Source of the DNA: Bradyrhizobium sp. AZCC 1693
GTDB taxonomy: Bacteria > Pseudomonadota > Alphaproteobacteria > Rhizobiales > Xanthobacteraceae
Assembly (NCBI RefSeq): GCF_036924745.1
Contig: NZ_JAZHSD010000001.1
Location: forward strand, 3,100,001-3,164,000
Length of the DNA stretch: 64,000 nt
Reading direction: 5' to 3'
Shown: in pieces, positions 1-9,352 of the stretch
How the letters are laid out: the number at the start of each line of letters is the position of its first letter
Numbering within the stretch: position 1 is the stretch's first letter
Made by a program: the position numbers and the translations under genes
The notes under the pieces: model-generated
Database searches by the model: none
What the model was told of the DNA's origin: nothing
The model's input: the letters and a program-made list of their open reading frames with translations, nothing else

Positions 1-1
1 G

Positions 2-1174
2 CGCTTCAACCTCTGGCGCGATATCGATCACTACAAGGATATCCACGCCGAGACGGCGGAGCTTATAAAATTCCTCGGCCTCGAAGGCATCGAGACCATC
101 GAGGGCGGCGAACTGTCCTATGGCGGGCAGCGGCTGGTCGATCTCGGCATCGCGCTCGGCTCCAAGCCGCAGGTGCTGCTGCTGGACGAGCCGCTCGCCG
201 GTCTTGCCGCCGCCGAGCGCGAGCGCGTCTCGAACCTCGTCAAGAACATCGCCGCCAATATTCCGGTCCTGATCGTCGAGCACGACATCGACCGCGTGCT
301 CGGCTTCTCCCGCACCGTCACCGTGATGAACCAGGGCGAGGTGCTGATGACCGGCTCGCCCGAGGCCGTGCGCGCCGACCGCAGGGTGCAGGAGATCTAT
401 ACCGGCACCGGCGTACCCGAAGTCGAGCATGTCAGCAGCGATTACGCGAAGGCGAGCGCCACGCCGATCCTGCGCTTCGAGCGCGTCAACACCTTCTACG
501 GCAAGAGCCACATCCTGCACGACGCCACGCTCGACGTGCGCGAGGGCGAGATCGTCGCCCTGCTTGGCCGCAACGGCGCCGGCAAGTCGACGCTACTGAA
601 GACGCTTGCGGGCCTCGTGCCGCTGTCGTCGGGCACGATCAAATATTCAGGCAGCGATATCTCCCGCCTGCCCGCGCCGGACATCGCGCGCGCCGGCATC
701 GGCTATGTGCCGCAGGGCCGCGGCCTGTTCGCCGGCATGACGGTCAGGGAAAATCTCTCGCTCGGTCGTCTCGCCCGCAAGACCGACGGCAGCAACGGCG
801 TGGTATGGGACGAGGCGAAGATCCTCGAATACTTCCCGCGCCTGCGCGAGCGCATGGACGTCGCGGCGGATTATCTCTCCGGCGGCGAGCAGCAGATGGT
901 GGCGGTGGCGCGCGCGATGTCGGGCAACGTCAAACTCCTGCTGCTCGACGAACCCTTCGAGGGACTGGCGCCGGCCGTGATCCTCGACCTGTTCAAGGTG
1001 TTCGACCGGCTGCGGCAGCACATCTCGATCGTGATCGTCGAACACAACCTCGATCTCGTGCTGGCGCTCGCCGACCGCGTGTTCGCGCTGGAGCGCGGCG
1101 CAGTGTTCCATGAGGGGCCGGCGCAACCGCTGCTGACCGATCTCGAATACCGCAAGAAGATCTTGTGGCTATGA
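2..1174 (+). CDS. Branched-chain amino-acid ABC transporter, fused LivG-LivF ATP-binding protein (5' end outside window)
   Basis: The reading frame is open from the window edge, so the start lies upstream; 390 residues are visible. It holds two ABC ATPase halves in one polypeptide. The first is only the C-terminal part of a LivG-like domain: signature LSYGGQ, Walker B LLLDEP, and the switch histidine in IVEHD. After a linker of about 30 residues comes a whole LivF-like domain, with Walker A GRNGAGKST, signature LSGGEQQ, Walker B LLLLDEP and switch IVEHN. LivG and LivF normally are separate proteins that power import of branched-chain amino acids or similar amides at the inner-membrane face, and here both would come from one gene. 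The substrate cannot be told. The rest of the system must lie upstream. The stop is followed within 12 bases by a palindromic repeat. Confidence 0.9.
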   Translation, partial: RFNLWRDIDHYKDIHAETAELIKFLGLEGIETIEGGELSYGGQRLVDLGIALGSKPQVLLLDEPLAGLAAAERERVSNLVKNIAANIPVLIVEHDIDRVLGFSRTVTVMNQGEVLMTGSPEAVRADRRVQEIYTGTGVPEVEHVSSDYAKASATPILRFERVNTFYGKSHILHDATLDVREGEIVALLGRNGAGKSTLLKTLAGLVPLSSGTIKYSGSDISRLPAPDIARAGIGYVPQGRGLFAGMTVRENLSLGRLARKTDGSNGVVWDEAKILEYFPRLRERMDVAADYLSGGEQQMVAVARAMSGNVKLLLLDEPFEGLAPAVILDLFKVFDRLRQHISIVIVEHNLDLVLALADRVFALERGAVFHEGPAQPLLTDLEYRKKILWL

Positions 1175-1185
1175 GATAGCTCACC

Positions 1186-1296
1186 GCCGTCATTGCGAGC
1201 GAAGCGAAGCAATCCATCTCGCGGCATAAAGATGGATTGCTTCGTCGCTTCGCTCCCTTGCGCAAACGCTTCGCGTTTGTCGCAGGCAATGACGGC
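1186..1296. repeat. Dispersed palindromic repeat, family A copy 1
   Basis: Outer arms GCCGTCATTGC (1186-1196) and GCAATGACGGC (1286-1296) are a perfect inverted repeat. Between them are two further dyads: one around GCAATCCATC/GATGGATTGC, and one in the segment CGCTTCGCTCCCTTGCGC. A diverged second copy lies at 43054-43197. It follows the livGF stop directly and may act as its terminator, although no U-tract is present. Confidence 0.75.
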
Positions 1297-1308
1297 GTGG
1301 CGCGTTCG

Positions 1309-1605
1309 TCATTCCGAGCAGAGATAGGTCCGCAGGCCCGCGCGATAGGCGCTGTATCGATAATACGGCCGGTAGGCGCGGCCGCGATACAGCGCGGTCG
1401 GCTGCCCGGCATACCAGGCGCCGTGATAGAAATTGTCCGCGGGTCCCTCGCTGCAGCGGAACGGAATCCAGGTGTAGCGCGCGGGCGGCGGCCCGATGCC
1501 GATCTCTTCGGGGGTCACCAGAAAGCGCTGCTGGGCTTGCGCCGGCAGCGAGAGTAGCGCTGCGGTCGCGACCAATGCGGCACTCAGAACTGACGCGTAA
1601 CGCAT
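1309..1605 (-). CDS. Small exported protein of unknown function
   Basis: 98 residues from the ATG at 1605. I chose this start because it begins a classical signal peptide: MRY, then a hydrophobic stretch ending LPAQAQQ, with predicted cleavage after AQA near residue 24. The mature part is about 74 residues, rich in Tyr, Arg, Pro and Trp, with two cysteines (FRCSEG and the C-terminal LCSE) that could form a disulfide in the periplasm. I do not recognise a named domain. It is transcribed towards livGF and divergently from the cyclic-nucleotide-binding gene at 1713. Function unknown. Confidence 0.65.
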   Translation of the reverse strand: MRYASVLSAALVATAALLSLPAQAQQRFLVTPEEIGIGPPPARYTWIPFRCSEGPADNFYHGAWYAGQPTALYRGRAYRPYYRYSAYRAGLRTYLCSE

Positions 1606-1712
1606 GCAAGTCCCCTCGCCTCTGTCGACCCATCGCAATATACCGGCAGCCGCGCGTCGGCGAAAGCAGGTTCCGAACTTGCCGCTGCCGGGAGCGGGAG
1701 TATATTGACTCG

Positions 1713-2189
1713 ATGGCTGTCAGCTCGCCCGATCTGAAAGCGTTCTTGCTCGCCACACCTTTCTTCGGTGGCCTCTCAGACGCAAGCCTTGATCTCCTGG
1801 TCTCAATGCTGGTCGAGCGCAGCTTCGACGCCGGTGCCCCGATCGTCGCGGAAGGCGAACCGGGGCGCTCCATGTTCATTGTTCACGCGGGCCACCTCGT
1901 GGTGAGCAAGCTCGGCGATTCCGGGCGCTCAATTCGAATGTCGGATCTCGAGCCCGGCGATTTCTTCGGCGAAATGACGCTGATCGAAATGCAGAACCGG
2001 TCAGCCACCGTCGTCGCGGAGACCGCAACCGTATTGTACGAGCTCACGGCCAGAAACCTCTACACCTACTACAAGGCCGACATCCACGCCTACGTGATCG
2101 TGATGCAGAATATCAACCGCGAACTGTGCCGGCGGCTCCGCCGCGCCGACCGTCGCATTGCCGAGCTGAGCTTTCACGCGAGTGGATGA
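1713..2189 (+). CDS. Cyclic-nucleotide-binding domain protein (Crp/CAP N-terminal fold)
   Basis: 158 residues from the ATG at 1713. Residues about 10-130 match the cNMP-binding beta-barrel: the start FLLATPFFGGLSDASLDLL, then GEPGRSMFIVHAGHL, and the phosphate-binding-cassette region LEPGDFFGEMTLIE. The residues after GEM differ from the classical RSA cassette, although NRSATVVAET follows. The remaining 30 residues form a basic helix (RRLRRADRRIAEL) with no winged helix, so it is not a complete Crp-type transcription factor. It could be a stand-alone ligand sensor or regulatory subunit. No partner gene is adjacent. Confidence 0.75.
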   Translation: MAVSSPDLKAFLLATPFFGGLSDASLDLLVSMLVERSFDAGAPIVAEGEPGRSMFIVHAGHLVVSKLGDSGRSIRMSDLEPGDFFGEMTLIEMQNRSATVVAETATVLYELTARNLYTYYKADIHAYVIVMQNINRELCRRLRRADRRIAELSFHASG

Positions 2190-2492
2190 TGCAGATACAC
2201 CCCGCAACGGCCCGTAGCGTGGCCGCCAACGTTCTGAATCGACTTCGGCTCTCGGCGTCACAGCGGACATGGCTGGACTTGCCTCTGGATCGCCCCGGTG
2301 GCGAATGAATCGTACCGGAAGTCGCACCCGCTTCACTTAAAATTGAGCATTCGGCGCGTTAGAGGTTGACGCAATTAGCCCTTACAACCTAGTAACGCTG
2401 GGCGGCTCTTCACGGCCGCGCTGGACACTAGCAGGCGATGCCTCGGACAGAGTGACAATTGATCCCAGCCACGCATGCTTGCGTCGTAAGTT
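2190..2492. other. Intergenic region, no gene seen
   Basis: About 300 bases between the cNMP-binding gene and the next membrane protein. I see no convincing coding frame. A weak sigma-70-like pair, TTGACG at 2366-2371 and TAGTAA about 18 bases later, could drive the following gene, but this is only suggestive. Confidence 0.3.
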
Positions 2493-3113
2493 TTGAAAGT
2501 AGACCAGTTGGCAAGTGGATTTCGACTGTTGCCGCCCGGCGTCGAAGGGCAATACTTCAAGGCGGTGCCGGAAGGCTGGCTGTTCGGCGCGCCGGGACCA
2601 TGGCTCGCGTTTGGTCTTCGCCCCACCTATCTCGTGACGGACGCGCAAAAGGCCGCGCTCGCTGCCCGCATTCGGCTTAGCCGGTACATTCGCTTGCTAT
2701 TGGCAATTCCTTTGGTGGCAGCAACTCCGTTTTGGATGCACTTAGTGCGAGGTCTCTCGCTCTTCGATAACACCTTGCTTATTCTTGGGCTTTATCTGCT
2801 CTCCGTGCACTTTCTTGAATATCTCATGATCAAGCGTCTCCTCACGGATCTTCCACGAGCGGCGGAGCGCATGACGGTGGCAGACATGTTGCAACAACAG
2901 TCCAAGGCGATGTCGATCAGATCGCAGGCTATGCTGGGCGTTTTCTTTGGCCTCGCCAGCGCTCTAAGTTTAGCGTGCCTCTCGCTCGGAATGCCTGTTG
3001 AGCGAGATTTGATGCACTACATCGCAATATTTTCCGGAGGCCTATCCATTCTCTGGCTCGGAATGTTAATGGCGAAGCTGTGGGGAAGTTGGCGTTCGAA
3101 TACCCCCGTCTAG
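2493..3113 (+). CDS. Membrane protein of unknown function
   Basis: 206 residues from a TTG start. Residues 1-60 are soluble and contain VPEGWLFGAPGPW and RPTYLVTDAQKAAL, a pattern I associate with a small bradyrhizobial membrane family. Four hydrophobic segments follow (about 68-88, 90-110, 148-170 and 178-198). The third-position GC of this gene looks lower than that of its neighbours, which may mean a different history. The ribosome-binding site is weak, so the start is uncertain. No function can be assigned. Confidence 0.6.
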   Translation: MKVDQLASGFRLLPPGVEGQYFKAVPEGWLFGAPGPWLAFGLRPTYLVTDAQKAALAARIRLSRYIRLLLAIPLVAATPFWMHLVRGLSLFDNTLLILGLYLLSVHFLEYLMIKRLLTDLPRAAERMTVADMLQQQSKAMSIRSQAMLGVFFGLASALSLACLSLGMPVERDLMHYIAIFSGGLSILWLGMLMAKLWGSWRSNTPV

Positions 3114-3235
3114 CCCGTCTCGCCTGATCACGACCGTGGAGTGCAGCTCATAATTCGGTACCCGCCGACGCCTGCGATGCGGAATTTGTTCCGCGATCGG
3201 CGCATATCGGACATCGAATAGCAATCAAGCTCGAT

Positions 3236-4243
3236 TTATGGGTACGCCTCCGAGTCTAATTCGTCCGGCCGTGTGCGCGCGATAATCTCGGCCGCGCCCT
3301 TGTCCAGCAACGCCAACCCCACCGCGCGGCCGAGTTCGCGCGGACGGTCCGCCGCGCCCTGCCGCGACACCTCGATGAAGCGGTCGCCGGTTTCGTCGAG
3401 CACGGCGGCCGTCAGCGTCAACTCGTTGCCCGCCGAGGTGGCGTGGCCGGCGATCGGCGAGTTGCAGTGGCCGTTCAGCACCCACAGCACCTCGCGCTCG
3501 GCCTCGGCGCAGAGGCGCGACGCGGCGTCCTCGATCTTCGCCAGCCGTGCGCGCGTCAGCCAATCGTTCTCAACGCATTCGACCGCGACGATGCCCTGCC
3601 CCACCGCCGGCAGCATTTCGTGAACTGAAAAGTCATGGACGATACGTGAAGCCATTCCGAGCCGCTCGAGTCCCGACCGCGCCATGACAAGCGCGTCCGC
3701 AGGTCCCACCTCGCCGCCATCCGGAAGCCGCTGCTTGTCGCCGCGATCGAGTTTTGCGACCCGCGTATCGGCCGCGCCGCGGAAATGGATGACAGTCACT
3801 TCCGGAAACAGCCGGCGCAGATACGCCGCGCGGCGCACCGCATTGGTGCCGATCTTGAAACCCTTGCCCTTCGAAGCGCGAAACGCTTCCAGCGAGAGCC
3901 CGGGACGCATCACCAGCGCGTCGTTGGCGGCGTCGCGCGGCAAGGTCGCTCCGATGATCAGGCCCGGCGTCTCCTCGTTGCCCGGAACGTCCTTCAGCGA
4001 ATGCATTGCGGCCTGCAATTCGCCTGCGCGCATGGCTTCGCGAATTTCAGCGACGAAGGCGCCGCCCTTGCCGCCATGGCGCAGCAGCTTGCTGGTCTGG
4101 TCCTGGTCGCCGCGGGTTTCGAACTTGACGATCTCGACGTCGAGCGCGGGATCGGCCGCGCGCAACAGCCGCGCGATCGCTTCCGTCTGCGCCAGCGCCA
4201 TCGCGCTCTTGCGCGTGCCGATCTTCAAGGTCTGTCCCGACAC
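3236..4243 (-). CDS. hemC: Hydroxymethylbilane synthase (porphobilinogen deaminase)
   Basis: 335 residues. The enzyme joins four porphobilinogens into hydroxymethylbilane in cytosolic haem, corrin and chlorophyll synthesis. The opening LKIGTRKSAMALAQ, the HGGKGGAFVAEI segment and the catalytic-Asp motif HSLKDVPG (Asp about 85) are clear. The dipyrromethane-binding cysteine is Cys260 in NGHCNSPIAG. Two normally rigid motifs deviate: GTSSxRR is GTNAVRR (132-138), and RGNVxTR is RGAADTR (155-161). I believe this variant is shared by relatives, so it is probably functional. It is divergent from the exporter gene at 4465; no other haem gene is adjacent. Confidence 0.93.
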   Translation of the reverse strand: MSGQTLKIGTRKSAMALAQTEAIARLLRAADPALDVEIVKFETRGDQDQTSKLLRHGGKGGAFVAEIREAMRAGELQAAMHSLKDVPGNEETPGLIIGATLPRDAANDALVMRPGLSLEAFRASKGKGFKIGTNAVRRAAYLRRLFPEVTVIHFRGAADTRVAKLDRGDKQRLPDGGEVGPADALVMARSGLERLGMASRIVHDFSVHEMLPAVGQGIVAVECVENDWLTRARLAKIEDAASRLCAEAEREVLWVLNGHCNSPIAGHATSAGNELTLTAAVLDETGDRFIEVSRQGAADRPRELGRAVGLALLDKGAAEIIARTRPDELDSEAYP

Positions 4244-4464
4244 AAGGTCTCCGTTTGAAGGCGTCTATCGCTGATGTCTAGCGTCTAGGGGATAGAGCAA
4301 GCCGCCCACCAGAACAACGCCTTTGGCCTGCCGCACGAACGAGTCTTTCCGGCCTGACCGGCGTGGCCTGCTTCAAGCCGCGCCGGCCGATGGTCTGCCA
4401 TGCCGAAAACGTTATTTGTGCAGCGCACCAAAATCCATAGGGTGCCGCCTTCAAAAGGAATTTT

Positions 4465-5715
4465 TTGTTGTCCGACACCAGTGCCAATGCCTTGGCCGCT
4501 TCAGGCCACCGCCCGATGGGCTTCCCCGAATTCGTGATCGTGATCGCGTCCATCATGGCGCTCAATCCGCTCGCGATGGACATGATGCTGCCGGCGCTGC
4601 CGGCCATCGCGTCCGCCTTCGACATCACCTCGGCCAACCGGCCGCAGATGGTGCTGTCGATGTTTCTGGTCGGCTTCGGCGTCGGCCAGTTCGTGATGGG
4701 CCCGCTGTCCGACCGGTTCGGCCGGCGCCCGGTCCTGCTCGGCGGAATGGCCGTTTATTGTGTCGCGAGCCTGCTTGCGATCGCGGCGCCTTCGTTTGAA
4801 ACCTTGCTGCTGGCGCGCGCGCTGCAGGGCCTCTGCACCTCGGCCACCCGCGTGATCGCGACCTCGATCGTCCGCGACTGCTACGCCGGCCGGCGCATGG
4901 CGAGCGTGATGTCGCTGGCGATGATGGTGTTCATTGCCGTGCCCGTCATCGCCCCGGCCTTCGGCCAGGCCGTGCTGATGCTGACGCAATGGCGCGGCAT
5001 CTTCATCGTGCTGATGCTGTATGGCGTGGTGGCGCTGATCTGGAGCGCGCTGCGCATGCCGGAGACGTTGCCTGTCGACAGGCGCAGATCGCTCGCTTTT
5101 CGCGCGGTGTTCGATGCGTTCCGCCAGACCGTGACCAATCGCCAGACGCTGGGCTATGCGCTGGCGGCCGGCGGCGTGTTGGGGTCGCTGTTCGCCTTCG
5201 TATTCATCTCGCAGCAGGTGTTCACCGGCATCTACCAGCTCGGACATTATTTTCCGGTTGCGTTTGCCGGCGTCGCCGTCGGAACCGCGATCGCCGGTTT
5301 CGTCAATTCCCGCCTCGTCGGCCGCCTCGGCATGCGCGTGCTCTCCCACGGCGCACTGATCGGCTTCGTGGTCATCTCCGCAACCATGCTGGTGACGGCG
5401 AAAATGCAGATGCTGCCGCTGCCGCTGTTCATGGTGCTCTCGGTATCGATGATGTTCGCGTTCGGCTTGATGATCGCCAATTTCACCGCGCTCGCCATGG
5501 AGCCGCAGGGCCATATCGCCGGCACCGCCGCGTCGCTGTACGGCTCGATCACCACCCTGCTCGCCATCGGCATTGGCGCCACCATCGGGCAGGATTACGA
5601 CGGCACGCTGGTGCCGTTCGCGACCGGCTTCCTGCTCTGCACGCTGGCCGCACTTGCCGTGGTGCTGGTGGTGGAGAAAGGCCGGCTGTTCCAGCCGCAT
5701 GGCTTGAAGGTGTGA
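4465..5715 (+). CDS. Bcr/CflA-type MFS multidrug exporter
   Basis: 416 residues with 12 hydrophobic segments. The start is TTG at 4465, chosen because an AAAAGGAA ribosome-binding site lies five bases upstream. The MFS motif A between helices 2 and 3 reads GPLSDRFGRRPVLLGG (about residues 74-89). The first helix carries LNPLAMDMMLPALPAIA, a signature of the drug:proton antiporter-1 group that includes Bcr and CflA. Such proteins expel small toxic compounds from the cytoplasm using the proton gradient. The substrate is unknown. It stands alone, divergent from hemC. Confidence 0.85.
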   Translation: MLSDTSANALAASGHRPMGFPEFVIVIASIMALNPLAMDMMLPALPAIASAFDITSANRPQMVLSMFLVGFGVGQFVMGPLSDRFGRRPVLLGGMAVYCVASLLAIAAPSFETLLLARALQGLCTSATRVIATSIVRDCYAGRRMASVMSLAMMVFIAVPVIAPAFGQAVLMLTQWRGIFIVLMLYGVVALIWSALRMPETLPVDRRRSLAFRAVFDAFRQTVTNRQTLGYALAAGGVLGSLFAFVFISQQVFTGIYQLGHYFPVAFAGVAVGTAIAGFVNSRLVGRLGMRVLSHGALIGFVVISATMLVTAKMQMLPLPLFMVLSVSMMFAFGLMIANFTALAMEPQGHIAGTAASLYGSITTLLAIGIGATIGQDYDGTLVPFATGFLLCTLAALAVVLVVEKGRLFQPHGLKV

Positions 5716-5864
5716 CCGGCCCATCTGCGTTCGGGCCGGCGTAGCGACGCAACTTGCGCCCCGCCCCCGCCGCATGGCTGAATGTCCGCCGGGCGCTGGC
5801 GTCATGGGGCGAAGCTGATAACAATTCCTCAGCTCACATCGCCTTCAGAATTGGGAATCGGAAG

Positions 5865-7283
5865 ATGGATAATCGCAGTAACATCTGGCGTGGCGTCGAC
5901 ACGATCAAGCCGCGCTTTGTCGCCTTGGCCGACCGGGTCTGGGCGATGCCCGAGGTCTGCTACACCGAGGCGCGCTCTTCCGCCGAACATCTGGCCGAGC
6001 TGCGCCATCAGGGTTTTCGCGTCACCGAGCAGGTCGCCGGCATTCCCACTGCCGTGATGGGCGAATGGGGCGAAGGCGGGCCCGTGATCGCCTTCCTTGG
6101 CGAATATGACGCCCTGCCCGGCCTCAGCCAGGAAGCCGGCGTGGCCGAACCTCGGCCGCTCCAGGCCGGCGGGCATGGCCACGGTTGCGGCCACAATTTG
6201 CTTGGTTCCGCCGCGCTGCTTGCGGCCACGGCCGTGAAGGACTGGCTCGCCGACCACAAGATGGCGGGGCGCGTGCGCTATTACGGCTGCCCTGCGGAAG
6301 AAGGCGGCGCGGCGAAGGCCTTCATGGTGCGCGATGGCGCCTTCGACGACGCCGACATCGCCATCACCTGGCACCCGTCGAGCTTCTGGGAAGTGGTGGT
6401 GACGCCTTCGCTCGCCAACACCCGCGCCGATTTCATCTTCACCGGGCGCACCTCGCATGCCGCGGCCTCGCCGCATCTCGGCCGCAGCGCGCTCGATGCG
6501 GTCGAACTGATGAATGTCGGCGTCAACTACATGCGCGAGCACATGCCGAGCGACGCCCGCGTTCATTACGCGTTGCTCGACACCGGCGGCATTGCCCCCA
6601 ACGTGGTGCAGGCCCATGCCCGCGTGCGCTATTCGATCCGCGACCGCGACCTGCCCGGCATGAACGAACTGGTGGAACGCGTCCACAAGATCGCGCAGGG
6701 CGCGGCGCTGATGACCGAAACCAAAGTGGAGATGAAGATCATTTCCGCCGTCTCCAACCTGTTGCCGAACACCCCGCTCGAGGCGGCGCTTCATGGCATC
6801 ATGGAGGAACTCGGCCCGCCGCATTTCGACGACACAGACAAGGACTTCGCCGGAAAGATCCGCTCCACGCTGACGGACAAGGATATCGCGTCCGTCTATC
6901 GCTCGATCGGCATGGAGCCGACCGACCGGCCGCTGGCCGATTTCATCGTCCCGCTGGATGCCAAGCGTAACCCGCAAATCGGCTCGACCGACGTCGGCGA
7001 CGTGAGCTGGGTCGTGCCGACCGTGCAGGTCCATGCCCCGACGGTAGCGATCGGCACCCCGTTCCACACCTGGCAGGTGGTGGCGCAGGGCAAGAGCCCG
7101 CACGCCCACAAGGCCATGGTGCAGGCCGCCAAGGCGATGGCGGGGCTCGGCGTCCGGGCACTGACGGAACCGGACCTGATCGCCGCCGCCAAGGCCGACC
7201 TGAAGAGGCGCACCACCCGCACGCCCTATGTCAGTCCGCTGCCGGACAGCGTCGCGCCGCCGCTGAATATGTCGCTGACCTGA
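5865..7283 (+). CDS. M20-family amidohydrolase (AbgB/aminobenzoyl-glutamate hydrolase-like)
   Basis: 472 residues from the ATG at 5865, chosen because homology-like sequence begins here and GGAATCGGAAG precedes it. Metal-binding motifs of peptidase M20D are visible: FLGEYDALPG (about residue 75), GGHGHGCGHN (about 105-114), CPAEEGGAAK (about 145-152), WHPSS and the dimerisation domain start RTSHAAASPH. Such enzymes cleave amide bonds of N-acyl amino acids or p-aminobenzoyl-glutamate in the cytosol. The gene lies 250 bases upstream of a dipeptide-type ABC importer on the same strand, so it probably hydrolyses what that system imports. The actual substrate is not deducible. Confidence 0.88.
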   Translation: MDNRSNIWRGVDTIKPRFVALADRVWAMPEVCYTEARSSAEHLAELRHQGFRVTEQVAGIPTAVMGEWGEGGPVIAFLGEYDALPGLSQEAGVAEPRPLQAGGHGHGCGHNLLGSAALLAATAVKDWLADHKMAGRVRYYGCPAEEGGAAKAFMVRDGAFDDADIAITWHPSSFWEVVVTPSLANTRADFIFTGRTSHAAASPHLGRSALDAVELMNVGVNYMREHMPSDARVHYALLDTGGIAPNVVQAHARVRYSIRDRDLPGMNELVERVHKIAQGAALMTETKVEMKIISAVSNLLPNTPLEAALHGIMEELGPPHFDDTDKDFAGKIRSTLTDKDIASVYRSIGMEPTDRPLADFIVPLDAKRNPQIGSTDVGDVSWVVPTVQVHAPTVAIGTPFHTWQVVAQGKSPHAHKAMVQAAKAMAGLGVRALTEPDLIAAAKADLKRRTTRTPYVSPLPDSVAPPLNMSLT

Positions 7284-7534
7284 CCGGGTCCGGCGAACAA
7301 ATTTTTTGCAGTGCAGAGCACGATTCAGCGCGCTTTTGCGCCGGATTGCCGAAGCGATGTGCGCCGCAGCGTGTTTCTGCTCAAGCAAAAATCACAGGCC
7401 CCTTCCATTCTGCCGATTGTCGACAGCGAGGCGTTGACGTTCGGGCCATTTGATGTGCCATCTTACCCGGGGACACCTGACGCTGCCGCCCGGCGGCGCG
7501 CCGTACAACGCCAGAACCAGACACGGGGACAACG

Positions 7535-9331
7535 ATGCTGGACAACGAACTGCGAACCATGATCGACGAAGTAAAGGACGGGCGCATGGATCGCCGCGGC
7601 TTCGTTCAGCGCATGCTGGCTGTCGGTCTCACCGCGCCGATGGCGACGCAGCTTCTGGCCATCGGCGGCGTGGCCATGGCCGAGGGCCCCTCCGTCTACA
7701 AGCCGACCAAGCGCGGCGGCGGCGGCCCGCTGAAGCTGTTGTGGTGGCAGGGCCCCACCCTGCTCAACCCGCATTTCGCCACCGGCACCAAGGATCAGGA
7801 CGGCTCTCGCATCTTCTACGAGCCGCTCGCAAGCTGGGACGCCGAGGGCCATCTCAACCCGATCCTCGCCGCGGAAATCCCGTCGATCCAGAACGGCGGG
7901 CTAGCCTCCGACGCCAAATCGGTGGTCTGGAAACTCAAGCCCGGCGTCAAATGGCATGACGGCAAGCCTCTCACCGCCGATGACCTCGTGTTCAACTGGG
8001 AATATGCCAGCGATCCCGCAACCGCGGCGGTCTCGGTCAACATGTACTCCAACATGACCGTCGAAAAGATCGACGACCTCTCCGTCCGCATCAAGTTCAA
8101 GGACCCGACTCCGTTCTGGGCCAATGCCTTTGTCGGCGCCTATGGCTGCATCATTCCGAAGCACCTGTTCGCCGAGTACAAGGGCGGCAAGTCGCGCGAG
8201 GCGCCGAACAATCTGAAGCCGGTCGGCACCGGTCCCTACAAGTTCGTCGAGTTCAAGCCGGGCGACCTGATCCGTGGCGAGATCAACCCTGATTACCACA
8301 TGGCCAACCGGCCCTACTTCGATTCGATCGATCTGAAGGGCGGCGGCGATGCCGTCTCGGCAGCGCGCGCCATCATCCAGACCGGCGAATATGACTATGC
8401 CTGGAACATGCAGGTCGAGGACGAAGTCCTGCTGCGTCTCGAAAAGGGCGGCAAGGGCAAGACCATCTACGCGCCCGGCGGCGATATCGAGTTCATCGCC
8501 GTCAACTTCACCGACCCCAACACCGAGGTCGACGGCGAGCGCTCGTCGCTGAAGACCAAGCATCCCATCCTGTCGGACCCGAAGGTGCGCAAGGCGCTCG
8601 CGCTCCTGGTCGATCGCGACTCCGTCAAGAAGGCGATCTACGGCCGCGCCGGCCGCACCACCGCGAACTACCTCAACGGCCCCGCGGAGTTCGTGTCCAA
8701 GAACACCAAATGGGAGTTCAGCGTCGAGAAGGCGAGCGCGCTGCTCGAAGAGGCCGGATGGAAAGCCGGCGCCGACGGCATCCGCGAGAAGGACGGCAAG
8801 AAGCTGAAGCTCCTGTACCAGACCGCGATCAACGGCCCGCGCCAGAAGACCCAGGCCATCGTCAAGCAGGCCTGCCAGAAGGCCGGCATCGACGTCGAGC
8901 TGAAATCGGTCGTGGCCTCGGTGTTCTTCTCCTCCGACGTCGCAAACCCCGACACCTACTCCAAGTTCTACGCCGACATCGAGATGTTCCAGATTCCAAT
9001 GGCGCAGCCCGATCCAGCCCTGCATATGCGCCGCTACCATTCGCGCTTCGTCGCCACCAAGGAGAACAAGTGGCAGGGCCAGAATTTTCCGCGCTGGATC
9101 AACAAGGACTTCGACGCGGCGATCGATGCCGCCGAGAACGAAATCGACCCGCTCAAGCGGGCCGACCTCTACATCAAATGCAACGATTTGATGTGGCAGG
9201 ACACCGTGATGATTCCGGTGATGCACCGCATCAAGGTGGGCGCCACGTCCAACACGTTGCGCCCGGTGGTCAGCGGCTGGGCCAACGACCTGGATAATCT
9301 GCAGGACTGGTACCGGGAGGCGACGGGATAA
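7535..9331 (+). CDS. Peptide/oligopeptide ABC transporter, periplasmic substrate-binding protein (SBP family 5)
   Basis: 598 residues. The N-terminus has MDRRGFVQRMLAVGL (twin arginine at 20-21) followed by a short hydrophobic stretch, so export by the Tat route is likely. Family features are TLLNPHFATGTKDQD near the mature N-terminus, WKLKPGVKWHDGKPLTADD (typical SBP_bac_5 signature), and GTGPYKFVEF. It would capture short peptides or related amides in the periplasm for the permeases encoded next. The start has GGGGAC upstream. It is first of five genes in one operon, 21 bases before the permease. Confidence 0.93.
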   Translation: MLDNELRTMIDEVKDGRMDRRGFVQRMLAVGLTAPMATQLLAIGGVAMAEGPSVYKPTKRGGGGPLKLLWWQGPTLLNPHFATGTKDQDGSRIFYEPLASWDAEGHLNPILAAEIPSIQNGGLASDAKSVVWKLKPGVKWHDGKPLTADDLVFNWEYASDPATAAVSVNMYSNMTVEKIDDLSVRIKFKDPTPFWANAFVGAYGCIIPKHLFAEYKGGKSREAPNNLKPVGTGPYKFVEFKPGDLIRGEINPDYHMANRPYFDSIDLKGGGDAVSAARAIIQTGEYDYAWNMQVEDEVLLRLEKGGKGKTIYAPGGDIEFIAVNFTDPNTEVDGERSSLKTKHPILSDPKVRKALALLVDRDSVKKAIYGRAGRTTANYLNGPAEFVSKNTKWEFSVEKASALLEEAGWKAGADGIREKDGKKLKLLYQTAINGPRQKTQAIVKQACQKAGIDVELKSVVASVFFSSDVANPDTYSKFYADIEMFQIPMAQPDPALHMRRYHSRFVATKENKWQGQNFPRWINKDFDAAIDAAENEIDPLKRADLYIKCNDLMWQDTVMIPVMHRIKVGATSNTLRPVVSGWANDLDNLQDWYREATG

Positions 9332-9352
9332 GCGCGACGGGATTTTTCCCTC

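Noticed and set aside
2366..2395. Sigma-70-like promoter TTGACG...TAGTAA
   Set aside because: Spacing and -10 match are weak; only noted in the intergenic entry.
4501..5805. 434-codon frame antisense to the MFS exporter
   Set aside because: His/Arg/Gln-rich composition typical of antisense frames in high-GC DNA, with no start signal. The sense strand has clear MFS motifs.
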